A DNA stretch of 64,000 nucleotides from Shewanella psychrophila. GTDB taxonomy: Bacteria; Pseudomonadota; Gammaproteobacteria; Enterobacterales; Shewanellaceae. Below the pieces are notes generated by a model. The model was given only the letters and a program-made list of their open reading frames with translations. It was not told where the DNA came from and did no database searches. A program made the position numbers and the translations under genes. Location of the stretch: assembly GCF_002005305.1 (NCBI RefSeq), contig NZ_CP014782.1, forward strand, positions 1,736,001-1,800,000, written 5' to 3'. Below are positions 35,826 through 43,963 of the stretch, piece after piece (the stretch's first letter is position 1; each line of letters begins with the position of its first letter).

Positions 35826-38030
35826 CTAAAATGCACGACGCTCGACATTGATCCGAGCAGCCTCATCTTGATCGATCGGCTCAATCCTCGTGCTGCACTG
35901 CTTGAATGCCGGCTGGCGTGAATAGGGATCGAGTAAACCTAAAGTAAGACGGTTGACACAATCGTGGTAATGAAACGGAATAAACACCATGTTACGTGGC
36001 ACGCGCTGGGTTAACTGCACCATGACAACGGCATCGCCGCGACGACTGGTGAGACGCACATAGGTTTGATGTTCAACCCCAAGCTCTTTGGCCGCATCCG
36101 GGTTCATCTCCATATACGCCGTTGGACTGAACTTGTTACAGTTACCTATCTTGCCCGTACGGGTACGGGTGTGAAAATGCTCTACCACCCTGCCACTGTT
36201 GAGCCAGAAGGGATACTCGTCACAGGGCTGCTCATTATTGTTATAGAAATTTATAGGCAGCAGGTTTGCTTTACCTGACGGAGTTGGAAACAGGCCATCG
36301 CTGTAGAGTCTGGCTGTGCCTTTGAGGCTTTCATCTTTTTCTCTAAATGGCCATTGAATGCCTCTGCCCGCCTCGATTTTTTGATAGCTCATGCCCGAGA
36401 TATCTAAGTTACGCGGACCACCGTGGGACAGCTTACCCTTGGACAGGTACTTCATCTCCTCAAACGCCCCTTCCGGCGTCTCGGGAAAATGGATCATCTG
36501 ACCGTTATCGAAACGCCTGGCCAGCTGATTAAAAATCCAAAAATCCGGCTTAGAGTTCTTAAAAGGCGGCAACACATTGCTGATCAGGTTGACCCTGCGC
36601 TCTGTGTTGGTATGGGTACCTTCTTTCTCAGCCCATACAGATGCGGGCAGATACACATGGGAATATTGATTTGTTTCCACATCGCTGTAAACATCTTGTA
36701 TAACCAGAAAGTCTAGTTTTTCCAATGCCTTGCGAATGCGGGCAGTGTTGGGCATTGAGGTCATGGGATTCGTCGCGACGATCCACAAACCTTTAATTTC
36801 TCCCGTCTCTATGGCAGGAAAGATATCGGTTTCGGCCAGGCCACGGTTCTTGGGAAAGAACTCCGGGTCTATGCCCCAGAAATCAGCGATCTCGTTTCTG
36901 TCGGCCTCATTTTCCAGATAGCGATATCCAGGTAAGCCAGAGCAAGATGACCACTCACGGGTGCCCATGGCATTACACTGACCGGTTATCGATAAACTGG
37001 TCCCCCCTGGCTTACCGATATTGCCGGTTATCATATTAAGGTTATTGATATTAGCGACACCATCTGAGCCGTGGGTGGACTGATTGATCCCCATGGTCCA
37101 GATACTCATGGCCGCCGGCGCCCTCGCATAAATTCTTGCCACATTACGTATAGTATCTTCGTCTATGCCGCAGATGTGTTGCGCCTGCTTAGGATCATAG
37201 TCCTGCACGAGTGCCTTAACCGCCTCGAAGCCTTGGGTGTGCGAGTCGATATAGGCCTGATCTTGCAGCCCTTCATTGATGATCACATGCAGCATGGCGT
37301 TAATCAGCACACAATCTGTACCTGGAGTGATAGGCAAATGAATATCGGCAAATTGCGCTAGCATAGTGACTCGAGGATCCACGACAATCAGCGGGAAGTG
37401 ACGCTTCTCCAGCGCCTCTTTCAGACGCCAGTAGATGATGGGGTGCTGCTCGGGAAGGTTAGAGCCAAAAGCCATCAGGCAATGGGTGTGCTCGAAATCA
37501 TCGTAACAACCCGGCGGACCGTCGGCGCCGAAGGAGCGCTTATAGCCGCTAACCGCGGACGCCATACATAAGGTAGTGTTGCCATCATAGTTATTGGTGC
37601 CAATCACGCCTCGGGCAAGCTTGCCTAAGGTATAAAACTCTTCGGTCAACAGCTGACCGGAGGAAACAATGGCGAAGGAATCTCTGCCATACTTGGCTTG
37701 AATGGCCTTTATCTTATCAGCAGTCGTGTCCAGTGCATGATCCCAAGAGGTAGGTTCGAAGGCTTCGAAGTGCTTGTCTCTTATGAGGGGCTCGGTCCCC
37801 CTACCCGGACTCTCAAACAGCTCGTGTTCTAAGATCCCCTTGATACAAAGTTTGCCGCGATTAACGTCCGCCCCCGCATGGCCTCGTGTAGTAACAATCT
37901 TGTTCTGCTCATTTAAGCCAATCTCGATGGAGCAGCCCGTAGAGCAATAATTACAGGTGGTATATTTCCACTGTGCAACTTTCTTACTCGGGATCACAAT
38001 TGGCTTTCTGTTTTTACGACCAAACAGCAT
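35826..38030 (-). CDS. nasA-like: NasA/NarB-like molybdopterin nitrate reductase, cytoplasmic
   Basis: The 734-aa molybdopterin-guanine dinucleotide enzyme has an N-terminal 4Fe-4S site (CNYCSTGC ... GKLCIKG) and, near 145, TTLCMASAVSGYKRSFGADG with the Cys expected to bind Mo, as in NasA, NarB and NapA. The sequence after it (PPGCYDDFEHTHCLMAFGSN) also fits that group. There is no Tat signal and no C-terminal 2Fe-2S domain, so it is cytoplasmic and needs an electron partner, probably the DmsBC fusion next in the operon. ATG 38030 follows GTGGGGGCG; the GTG at 38045 is that site itself. A sigma-54 promoter supports assimilatory nitrate reduction; formate dehydrogenase is less likely. Confidence 0.85.
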   Translation of the reverse strand: MLFGRKNRKPIVIPSKKVAQWKYTTCNYCSTGCSIEIGLNEQNKIVTTRGHAGADVNRGKLCIKGILEHELFESPGRGTEPLIRDKHFEAFEPTSWDHALDTTADKIKAIQAKYGRDSFAIVSSGQLLTEEFYTLGKLARGVIGTNNYDGNTTLCMASAVSGYKRSFGADGPPGCYDDFEHTHCLMAFGSNLPEQHPIIYWRLKEALEKRHFPLIVVDPRVTMLAQFADIHLPITPGTDCVLINAMLHVIINEGLQDQAYIDSHTQGFEAVKALVQDYDPKQAQHICGIDEDTIRNVARIYARAPAAMSIWTMGINQSTHGSDGVANINNLNMITGNIGKPGGTSLSITGQCNAMGTREWSSCSGLPGYRYLENEADRNEIADFWGIDPEFFPKNRGLAETDIFPAIETGEIKGLWIVATNPMTSMPNTARIRKALEKLDFLVIQDVYSDVETNQYSHVYLPASVWAEKEGTHTNTERRVNLISNVLPPFKNSKPDFWIFNQLARRFDNGQMIHFPETPEGAFEEMKYLSKGKLSHGGPRNLDISGMSYQKIEAGRGIQWPFREKDESLKGTARLYSDGLFPTPSGKANLLPINFYNNNEQPCDEYPFWLNSGRVVEHFHTRTRTGKIGNCNKFSPTAYMEMNPDAAKELGVEHQTYVRLTSRRGDAVVMVQLTQRVPRNMVFIPFHYHDCVNRLTLGLLDPYSRQPAFKQCSTRIEPIDQDEAARINVERRAF

Positions 38031-38097
38031 AAAACACGCCCCCACATTGAATAAATTCTATTTTATTTTTACTTTATCTCAGCAATGATCATAACAA

Positions 38098-38114
38098 TGC
38101 AGCCGTCATGCCAA
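38098..38114 (-). promoter_or_regulatory. Sigma-54 promoter of the NasA-DmsBC operon
   Basis: The minus strand reads TTGGCATGACGGCTGCA, with -24 GG and -12 GC 12 bp apart. Initiation near 38086 leaves a 56-nt leader before ATG 38030. Confidence 0.75.
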
Positions 38115-38165
38115 AATATTAAGACAATAAAATCAATGAAATAGTGTTAGGTAAGTATCGATTAA

Positions 38166-38201
38166 TGACCATTTTCGGTGCTTTTGCTTTAAAGTGGTGC
38201 A
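38166..38201. promoter_or_regulatory. Tandem NtrC-like sites upstream of the NasA-DmsBC operon
   Basis: TGACCA-N5-GGTGCT (38166-38182) and TGCTTT-N5-GGTGCA (38185-38201) match TGCACC-N5-GGTGCA at 8 and 9 of 12 positions. Their centres are 19 bp apart, the same spacing as the pair upstream of nirB, and they lie about 50 bp behind the sigma-54 promoter. Confidence 0.5.
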
Positions 38202-38305
38202 CGTCTGGTTTTAAAATAAATTAAAATAGTTAACCCCTTTTCATTTTCCAGTCGTTTATAAGGGTAACTAAAACGGAAACACCCATTTTTTTCTTTGGAG
38301 ATTTT

Positions 38306-38911
38306 ATGAATTCATCGACACTTAACGCCGCTAAGAAAGCATTGACCATCACATTTTCAGCAGGAAGCATCTTAGCCGTGTCACTATTATCTTTTAATGC
38401 ATCGGCCACCAGTCCAGCTCATCCAACTGATCTTAACCAGAGTAGCCACAACCAAAATATCATCACCTCTCAGGCCTTCTCTTCAGCGGATTATCAAGTC
38501 CAGGACGCCACTAAAATGTTCCCTGCACCAGAAGCTGGCATGGTTCAACACATACTCACTCTGCCTAAGCTCGATGATGAGTCGAACTACATGGTCGAAA
38601 TACAGATAGGCCAAACTAAGATGGTTGACTGTAATGGCGGAAGCCTGTCAGGTGAATTGCAACAACACTCGGTTCAAGGTTGGGGGTATAACTATTATCA
38701 AGTTGATTCAATCACTCAGGGACCAACCACTATGATGGCCTGTTTCAAGAAAGCCGAGAAGAAGGCGTTTGTGCCAATCAGAGCAGATCTGAAAATCAAG
38801 TATGATAGCCGTCTAGATAAGGTGTTTTACCTACCCGAAGGCAGCGAATTGAGATACCGAGTCTGGGCTGTTGAGAGTCCATTCAACACCTCAAAGCTAT
38901 TGAGTGAATAA
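38306..38911 (+). CDS. eco: Ecotin, periplasmic serine protease inhibitor
   Basis: The 201-aa protein has a long signal region (to about residue 34, ASA) and an ecotin domain (about 65-200): MFPAPEAGMVQHILTLP, EIQIGQTKMVDCN, VQGWGYNYYQVDS, TTMMACFKK and LRYRVWAVESP. The TTMMAC loop keeps the Met-Met of E. coli ecotin at the reactive bond, the source of its broad inhibition of chymotrypsin-fold proteases. The two cysteines flank that loop. TTTGGAG precedes the ATG. Monocistronic, with a terminator at 38974-39000. The secreted M4 protease nearby is a metalloenzyme and not an expected target. Confidence 0.93.
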   Translation: MNSSTLNAAKKALTITFSAGSILAVSLLSFNASATSPAHPTDLNQSSHNQNIITSQAFSSADYQVQDATKMFPAPEAGMVQHILTLPKLDDESNYMVEIQIGQTKMVDCNGGSLSGELQQHSVQGWGYNYYQVDSITQGPTTMMACFKKAEKKAFVPIRADLKIKYDSRLDKVFYLPEGSELRYRVWAVESPFNTSKLLSE

Positions 38912-38973
38912 CTAGCGAGCAATATTGGTTACACATTTCACTAGATGCATTAGTGACTAATTCCCCATACATA

Positions 38974-39000
38974 AATGTCAGCTAGCACAGCTGGCATTTT
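38974..39000 (+). terminator. Intrinsic terminator of the ecotin gene
   Basis: AATGTCAGCT pairs with AGCTGGCATT (one G-T pair) around an AGCAC loop, followed by TTTT-C. It lies about 60 bp past the ecotin stop. Confidence 0.75.
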
Positions 39001-39189
39001 CCCTTCACTTACTCCTTGCAAACTTTTATCTGGGACAACAGCAATTTTTCTCTAACAGTCCCGGTCTGATGACTTGCTAATGTATTCTCGATTATCTAAT
39101 TTATACCGAGTGGTATTAGCTAACAACATAGGGCATAAGCCTTATGATTTAGTTAACACTCATTCGAATCTACAAGGATCCAGTTACTC

Positions 39190-40173
39190 TTGAGCAAACT
39201 CAGTATCAGCCTCTACACCACATTAGCCCTGATCGCGTTCGCGGGTAATTCTGTCCTATGCCGTATGGCATTAGGCGATAACACCATAGATGCGGCGAGC
39301 TTCACTTCAATCCGGCTGCTGTCCGGAATTCTAGTTTTAGTCATCATCTTAGCGTTCACCCATGCAGACTTAAGATCTCACTTACGTCTCCCTAAGGGAG
39401 ATACCCCCAACCAAGATGTACAAGATCACCAACTAGGGAGATTTTCAGCCAAGGCTTTGAATCAATCAAAGGCTACAGGCAGCTGGCGAGCCGCTATATT
39501 GCTATTCATCTACGCGATAACCTTTTCCTACGCCTATATATCACTATCCACAGGCATTGGTGCCCTCATCTTATTTGCCTCGGTGCAACTCACTATGGTG
39601 ATAGCCAGTCTACTCAGTGGTAAAAAACTCCACTATACAGAATGGCTCGGGCTGATGATGGCTTTTGGAGGATTCATTTATTTGGTAATGCCGACACTAG
39701 CGACACCTTCTCTGTCAGGCTTTATTCTGATGACAATCTCAGGCATAGCATGGGCAGGTTACACCCTCATGGGGCGGGGCTCTGTAAACGCACTTGGGGA
39801 TACCAGCTATAATTTTCTGCGTACCTTACCTTTCATTATTCTGTTAGTCCTGTTCACCTTCCAAGACGCTCAACTATCAAATACTGGCCTGATATTAGCC
39901 ATAGTCTCCGGTGGACTCGCCTCAGGAATTGGCTACACCATCTGGTATATTGCCCTTACGGGTCTGAGCTCAATACAGGCGGCAGTTGTACAACTGGTGG
40001 TACCTGTTATTGCGGCCATCGGCGGCATCATGTTTGCGGATGAATCAATATCGATGCGCCTTATCCTTGCATCTGCAATGATCTTAGGCGGAATTTTATT
40101 CCTGATAGTCGGTAAATATGTTCTTGAAACCTGCAGTTCACACCATACTAAAGATATCGAGAATAATGATTAG
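39190..40173 (+). CDS. EamA/DMT family permease
   Basis: The 327-aa membrane protein has about ten helices in two EamA repeats. The first carries an N-terminal FAGNSVLCRMAL (a pattern common in RhaT/EamA exporters); the second begins near GFILMTISGIAWAGYTLMGR. A hydrophilic insert (about 60-95) separates early helices. Translation seems to start at TTG 39190 with AAGGA about 11 bp upstream; no ATG fits better. Substrate is unknown; relatives export amino acids or metabolites. Confidence 0.85.
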   Translation: MSKLSISLYTTLALIAFAGNSVLCRMALGDNTIDAASFTSIRLLSGILVLVIILAFTHADLRSHLRLPKGDTPNQDVQDHQLGRFSAKALNQSKATGSWRAAILLFIYAITFSYAYISLSTGIGALILFASVQLTMVIASLLSGKKLHYTEWLGLMMAFGGFIYLVMPTLATPSLSGFILMTISGIAWAGYTLMGRGSVNALGDTSYNFLRTLPFIILLVLFTFQDAQLSNTGLILAIVSGGLASGIGYTIWYIALTGLSSIQAAVVQLVVPVIAAIGGIMFADESISMRLILASAMILGGILFLIVGKYVLETCSSHHTKDIENND

Positions 40174-40475
40174 ATTCGGTGAAATGAATAAAAATATTAG
40201 TCAAAAATTCGATACAGATCCCGATGACATAGCTCAAGCATTGCCTCTCACTTTCTCTTAGATACCACTCAATTAATCATCTTCCTCTACTCGGCGCCTG
40301 AACTGAGACTAAATTAACGAGGCTAACGTTAACGAGACTAATCAAACATCCCTATAGCCGCTAAGTTCGATATCAAGAAACTGTGCCCTTCCCTCAGGAT
40401 GACTTCTTCGCTATGCAACAAATGTAAATATTAGCTTTATCTTTGCATCGCCCTTTACAAATACCTTCCCACAAG
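40174..40475. other. Non-coding stretch before the NiSOD operon
   Basis: About 300 bp without a credible gene, leading into the Fur-like box of the NiSOD operon. Nothing else recognised. Confidence 0.4.
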
Positions 40476-40494
40476 CATAATGATATTGATTCTT
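40476..40494. promoter_or_regulatory. Fur-box-like site upstream of the NiSOD operon
   Basis: CATAATGATATTGATTCTT matches the 19-bp consensus GATAATGATAATCATTATC at 14 positions. It lies about 40 bp before the first gene, where Fur binding would block transcription. Confidence 0.55.
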
Positions 40495-40534
40495 ATTTGC
40501 ATTTGAATCTTGTCGATATAGAAGGAGCGAGGGG

Positions 40535-40951
40535 ATGGATACGTGGCGACAGTTGATTTTCGAGGCAAACCGGGCTTTTCAAGCGGGTGATTGGCAAGAT
40601 GCCGAACATCAATACTTGGTAGCCGTTGCGAGGATTAATCACCTCTATAGCCACCTCTATAGCCAGTATGCCAACGATGAGCAAATCATGATGGCCTGGT
40701 TAGCCAGTTATCACAACCTGTCTGAACTATATGGCAGACAGGGAAAAGCCGACGCTCAACTCACCCATATCATGGTCCCTTATCACCAATTAAGAAATCG
40801 ACTTATCACTCAAGCAGATAATGAGCCCATCTATGCCGCAATCCTTCATGGATTGCAGCTTAGCTGCAAAGAGCTATACCTATTCCAAAAGGGTCAATTA
40901 CAGGGATCAAAATGTGTCGATATGAACGCGTTGGCCCCGGTCATTCACTAG
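40535..40951 (+). CDS. Hypothetical TPR-like helical protein, first gene of the NiSOD operon
   Basis: This 138-aa soluble protein has no signal peptide. It shows TPR-like helices: ANRAFQAGDWQDAEHQYLVA (about 10-30) and SYHNLSELYGRQGKADAQL (about 57-76). Two Cys occur late (LSCKELYL, SKCVDM). AAGGAG lies just upstream of the ATG. It is 56 bp ahead of the His-rich small protein and co-directional with sodN and sodX, behind the Fur-like box. I cannot assign a function; scaffolding or nickel handling are only guesses from context. Confidence 0.7.
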   Translation: MDTWRQLIFEANRAFQAGDWQDAEHQYLVAVARINHLYSHLYSQYANDEQIMMAWLASYHNLSELYGRQGKADAQLTHIMVPYHQLRNRLITQADNEPIYAAILHGLQLSCKELYLFQKGQLQGSKCVDMNALAPVIH

Positions 40952-41007
40952 TTGTGGCCATACATCAAACCACTAAATATCCTGCTAACATTTAAGGTCA
41001 GATATCC

Positions 41008-41214
41008 ATGAAGCAAAGATTATCAGCAGCACTCACATTCGTATCCACTTTACTTATCGCCCCTGCGGCCTTAGCACATCCAGGGCATGATCATGCTCAT
41101 TGGTCATCATCGATGGTTCATTTGTTATGGATTTTACCTGCCGTGGCAGCTCTGGGACTCGCCATCAGCATGTACCGCCGAAAGAAAACCGCGACTCAAT
41201 CGAACAACAAATAA
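41008..41214 (+). CDS. Small His-rich single-span membrane protein next to sodN
   Basis: A 68-aa protein with a signal peptide cleaved after ALA (residue 23). The mature N-terminus would read HPGHDHAHW, a dense cluster of histidines and an Asp suited to Ni, Cu or Zn. One membrane helix (about 36-58) and a basic tail (YRRKK) follow, so the His cluster should be periplasmic. It ends 9 bp before the sodN ATG, implying tight coupling. A role in nickel capture for NiSOD is inference; I do not recognise a named family. Confidence 0.7.
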   Translation: MKQRLSAALTFVSTLLIAPAALAHPGHDHAHWSSSMVHLLWILPAVAALGLAISMYRRKKTATQSNNK

Positions 41215-41223
41215 GGGGCGAAC

Positions 41224-41724
41224 ATGTTTTATAACGTATTGAATAAACTCGACAGTAAAGTCCCTTTTAAACGTGCCTCGGCTCACTGTGATATACCGTG
41301 CAAAATTTACGACCCCATCACGGCCCAATTGGCGGTATTGACCATGATCCGTATGGTCGATTTGCTCGAAGAACTCAATATTAAGCCGTCTCTGACGCCC
41401 AATGAACAGGCACAATTCGGCCGCTTAGTGGCCGAAAAGGAAGTCCATGGCCATAAGGTAAAAGATGAGATCACTGTGATCTGGGGCGACTACATCAAAC
41501 AACCTCAGTTGGATCAATTTCCAGAGCTCCATGAATTAAGTCACAGCATCATGTTGGCGGCATCGAAAGCCAAGCAACATATCGATCGTGAAGCGACTCT
41601 GCTACTACTGGAAAAGGTCAATCGATTCGCTGAGATCTTCTGGGAAACCAAAGGGATAAAGACTTATCAAGCCACCTGCCCTTATCCACCAGCAGAGACC
41701 TTGATTTACCCGCAATTGAAATAG
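41224..41724 (+). CDS. sodN: Nickel superoxide dismutase
   Basis: The 166-aa NiSOD carries the nickel-hook sequence HCDIPCKIYDP. His21 becomes residue 1 after removal of a 20-residue propeptide (ends KRASA); the ligands are the new N-terminal amine and His1, Cys2 and Cys6. The rest fits the four-helix NiSOD fold. The enzyme converts superoxide to oxygen and peroxide and is inactive until the propeptide is cut, the job of SodX encoded 30 bp downstream. GGGGCG is the probable ribosome binding site. The Fur-like box upstream suggests use under iron limitation. Confidence 0.95.
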   Translation: MFYNVLNKLDSKVPFKRASAHCDIPCKIYDPITAQLAVLTMIRMVDLLEELNIKPSLTPNEQAQFGRLVAEKEVHGHKVKDEITVIWGDYIKQPQLDQFPELHELSHSIMLAASKAKQHIDREATLLLLEKVNRFAEIFWETKGIKTYQATCPYPPAETLIYPQLK

Positions 41725-41754
41725 CAAAAACCATACTTAGCTTAAGGAGCACTC

Positions 41755-42048
41755 ATGTTTGGGATAAATTTATACCGCGTAGCCGGAGTCAGTATGCAGC
41801 CGCGTATTCCTGCAGGCAGTTTTGTTCTCTGCATGAGCGCTTTTAAACGACCATCATTAAAACTTGGCGGGATATACCTTTTCAAACACCCCAGATTAGG
41901 AGAATTAATCAAGACCTTAGTCAAGATTGACAGTGCTGGTAATCTCTGGTTTAAAGGCGAAAATGATACCAGCATATCCAGCCAAGACATGGGGCCTGTT
42001 AGGAGTAGTAGAATCATAGGTAAGGTCACACTCATCATATCGGCCTGA
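41755..42048 (+). CDS. sodX: NiSOD maturation protease, signal-peptidase-like
   Basis: The 97-aa S26-family peptidase has the catalytic Ser in VAGVSMQPRIPAGSFVL near 13 and the general-base Lys in ELIKTLVKID near 61, the Ser-Lys dyad of signal peptidases. It lacks a membrane segment, as usual for SodX. It cuts the SodN propeptide to expose the nickel-binding His. Position 30 bp after sodN, with AAGGAG before its ATG, makes the assignment firm. Confidence 0.92.
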   Translation: MFGINLYRVAGVSMQPRIPAGSFVLCMSAFKRPSLKLGGIYLFKHPRLGELIKTLVKIDSAGNLWFKGENDTSISSQDMGPVRSSRIIGKVTLIISA

Positions 42049-42151
42049 CTTACTCACTAGCTAACTCCCTAACTATTATCTGTTAGCAATTTCCCAACCT
42101 ATGATACTTGCATCAATTGTAACCTCCAATGCACTTTGTTAGGGTTAGGTC

Positions 42152-42367
42152 ATGACAGCATTTCATATCACCAGAATACACACATCAAGAGGCATATTCA
42201 GGCTCAGCGGCGAGTTGACTGATACACTAGAAATATCTGTCATCGAATTTATGGGAACAGATGGCTGGGTGCCATTAAACTTAAGCGATGTAAACTCCCA
42301 TCAATTAATAGCCAGTCTGAAGCAGGAGATTTTAACCCATTTGAATTCCCAGCATAAAGGCAAATAG
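42152..42367 (+). CDS. Small hypothetical protein after sodX
   Basis: A 71-aa soluble frame (ITRIHTSRGIFRLSGELTD ... HLNSQHKGK) with no signal or membrane segment and GTTAGGTC before the ATG. It lies 103 bp after sodX on the same strand and may or may not be in that operon. Family not recognised; composition is protein-like. Confidence 0.5.
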   Translation: MTAFHITRIHTSRGIFRLSGELTDTLEISVIEFMGTDGWVPLNLSDVNSHQLIASLKQEILTHLNSQHKGK

Positions 42368-42407
42368 AACTCACATAATCACGAACTGAAAGTAGAGATA
42401 AAAACAA

Positions 42408-42917
42408 TTAGAAGGCTTCGAACTGCTTAGCCATCCTTTGTATCTGAGCTAACGGTACGTTATGGCTATTTCGCTCTGCACACAGTGCTTGGTGTGCACT
42501 CTCTTTAGGCTCACCAATTAAGACGATTCTCACTTGATAGCCCAAGGCTTTCGCCGCGGTTTCATAAGCCATAAACTCCCAATGAGCAAGGTTTGTATTA
42601 TCACAGATAACGATTGGCTCAAAGGTCGATAAGGCCTGTATAAATCCCGTTAGATTACGTTGGTGATATTCTGACAGCTTCTTACTGTCGAAACGATATC
42701 GCTTCCCGTCATAGAAGAAGCTATCCGTTGAAAAGACCCCTTTATTTCGCGTATTAATCGCAATGTCAATGCCTTTTGTCCTTAAAAATTCATCGATCCA
42801 ATAGGATTTTCCGCTCCCGGGCAAACCACGCATTATAATCGCTAGTTTATTGCAATCTATCTGCTGTGGCTCTTTTTCTTCTTCTCTTGCCAGAGTATGA
42901 CTCAGGACTTGTTTCAT
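42408..42917 (-). CDS. P-loop kinase-like protein (AAA_33 type)
   Basis: The 169-aa protein has a Walker A loop IMRGLPGSGKSYWIDEFL near 28-45, an FSTDSFFYD segment, and ICDNTNLAHWEFMAYETAAK, the asparagine-rich motif of small nucleotide/polynucleotide-kinase-like P-loop proteins. It follows the cobB gene by 23 bp on the same strand, suggesting an operon. Zeta-toxin or RNA/sugar kinase-like activity is possible; the substrate is unknown. Confidence 0.75.
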   Translation of the reverse strand: MKQVLSHTLAREEEKEPQQIDCNKLAIIMRGLPGSGKSYWIDEFLRTKGIDIAINTRNKGVFSTDSFFYDGKRYRFDSKKLSEYHQRNLTGFIQALSTFEPIVICDNTNLAHWEFMAYETAAKALGYQVRIVLIGEPKESAHQALCAERNSHNVPLAQIQRMAKQFEAF

Positions 42918-42940
42918 TTTCTGCTACCTCAATCCATAGC

Positions 42941-43669
42941 TCAGCCAATATTATCTTTAATAACATTTCCCGATAAGATTTGATCGACTAAACGAGGCAC
43001 AATGTCGCTCGCTTTACCTTGTAGATGATACTGGAACTGACTATGGCGATCCGCTTCAACCAAATTAACTTCAACGGTTTGAGCCCCGTGATGATTGGCG
43101 GTATCGACAAAACCAGCAGCAGGATACACAGTGCCTGATGTGCCTATAGCAATAAACAGATCACAAGTGTCTAAAGCATGTTGAATACGATCTAAGCCAA
43201 TGGGCATTTCACCGAACCAGACCACATGGGGCCTAAGTCTTTGGGCCGGAATACAGCAAGTACAAGTATGCTCGGGGCCAAAAGGATCTTTGAGTAAGAA
43301 GGTTTGGCGAGAACGTGGACAACGCCCTTTCGATAACTCTCCATGCATATGCAATAAACGATGAGATCCCGCTCGCTCGTGCAAATCATCGATATTTTGA
43401 GTGACTATCAATAACTCACCATCAAATTCTCTCTCGAGGCGCACTAGGGCATTATGTCCTTGGTTTGGTTCCACATCTCCGCCATGCAGCTGGCTCCAAC
43501 GGGTATTATAGAAGCGATCGACAAGCTCAGGATCTCGCGCATACCCCTCCGGCGTCGCAACATCTTCAATCTTATGTTCTTCCCATAGGCCATCTTGATC
43601 TCTGAATGTTCTTAGGCCTGATTCTGCTGAAATTCCAGCGCCGGTTAAAATCACTATCTGGCGATACAT
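42941..43669 (-). CDS. cobB: NAD-dependent protein deacylase, CobB/SIR2 family
   Basis: The 242-aa sirtuin has the NAD-binding GAGISAESGLRTFRDQDGLW, TQNIDDLHERAG with HMHGEL carrying the catalytic His, FGEMP and GTSGTVYPAAGFV. A Tyr-x-x-Arg pair (FYNTR near 55), as in SIRT5-like desuccinylases, is present. Four cysteines (RCPRS, CTCC) could bind a zinc. ATG 43669 is best placed behind GAAGGA; ATG 43684 would put that site inside the gene. It is followed at 23 bp by the P-loop kinase-like gene. Confidence 0.93.
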   Translation of the reverse strand: MYRQIVILTGAGISAESGLRTFRDQDGLWEEHKIEDVATPEGYARDPELVDRFYNTRWSQLHGGDVEPNQGHNALVRLEREFDGELLIVTQNIDDLHERAGSHRLLHMHGELSKGRCPRSRQTFLLKDPFGPEHTCTCCIPAQRLRPHVVWFGEMPIGLDRIQHALDTCDLFIAIGTSGTVYPAAGFVDTANHHGAQTVEVNLVEADRHSQFQYHLQGKASDIVPRLVDQILSGNVIKDNIG

Positions 43670-43963
43670 CTTCATTCCTTCCATATTGTTTTTCTTCTTA
43701 TTAAATATAACCCGACAAGCCTGACGTAAATATCTAGCACAAGATATTATGCATTAGTATAAATGCATTAATAACAATACAAAATGTAAGCTTAAATCGC
43801 ATGCTTTATCTCTGATTTAAAGAGATTTATTGTATTTGCTTTGATAAAGATAAGATAAAGACCTTCAGAGGTTTAAGTTTTTAATTTTACCTCTATAATA
43901 GATATTAATATCCACTATTGAACCGATAGTTAAACTGATGGTTCTGCAATCAAGAGATTAGTA

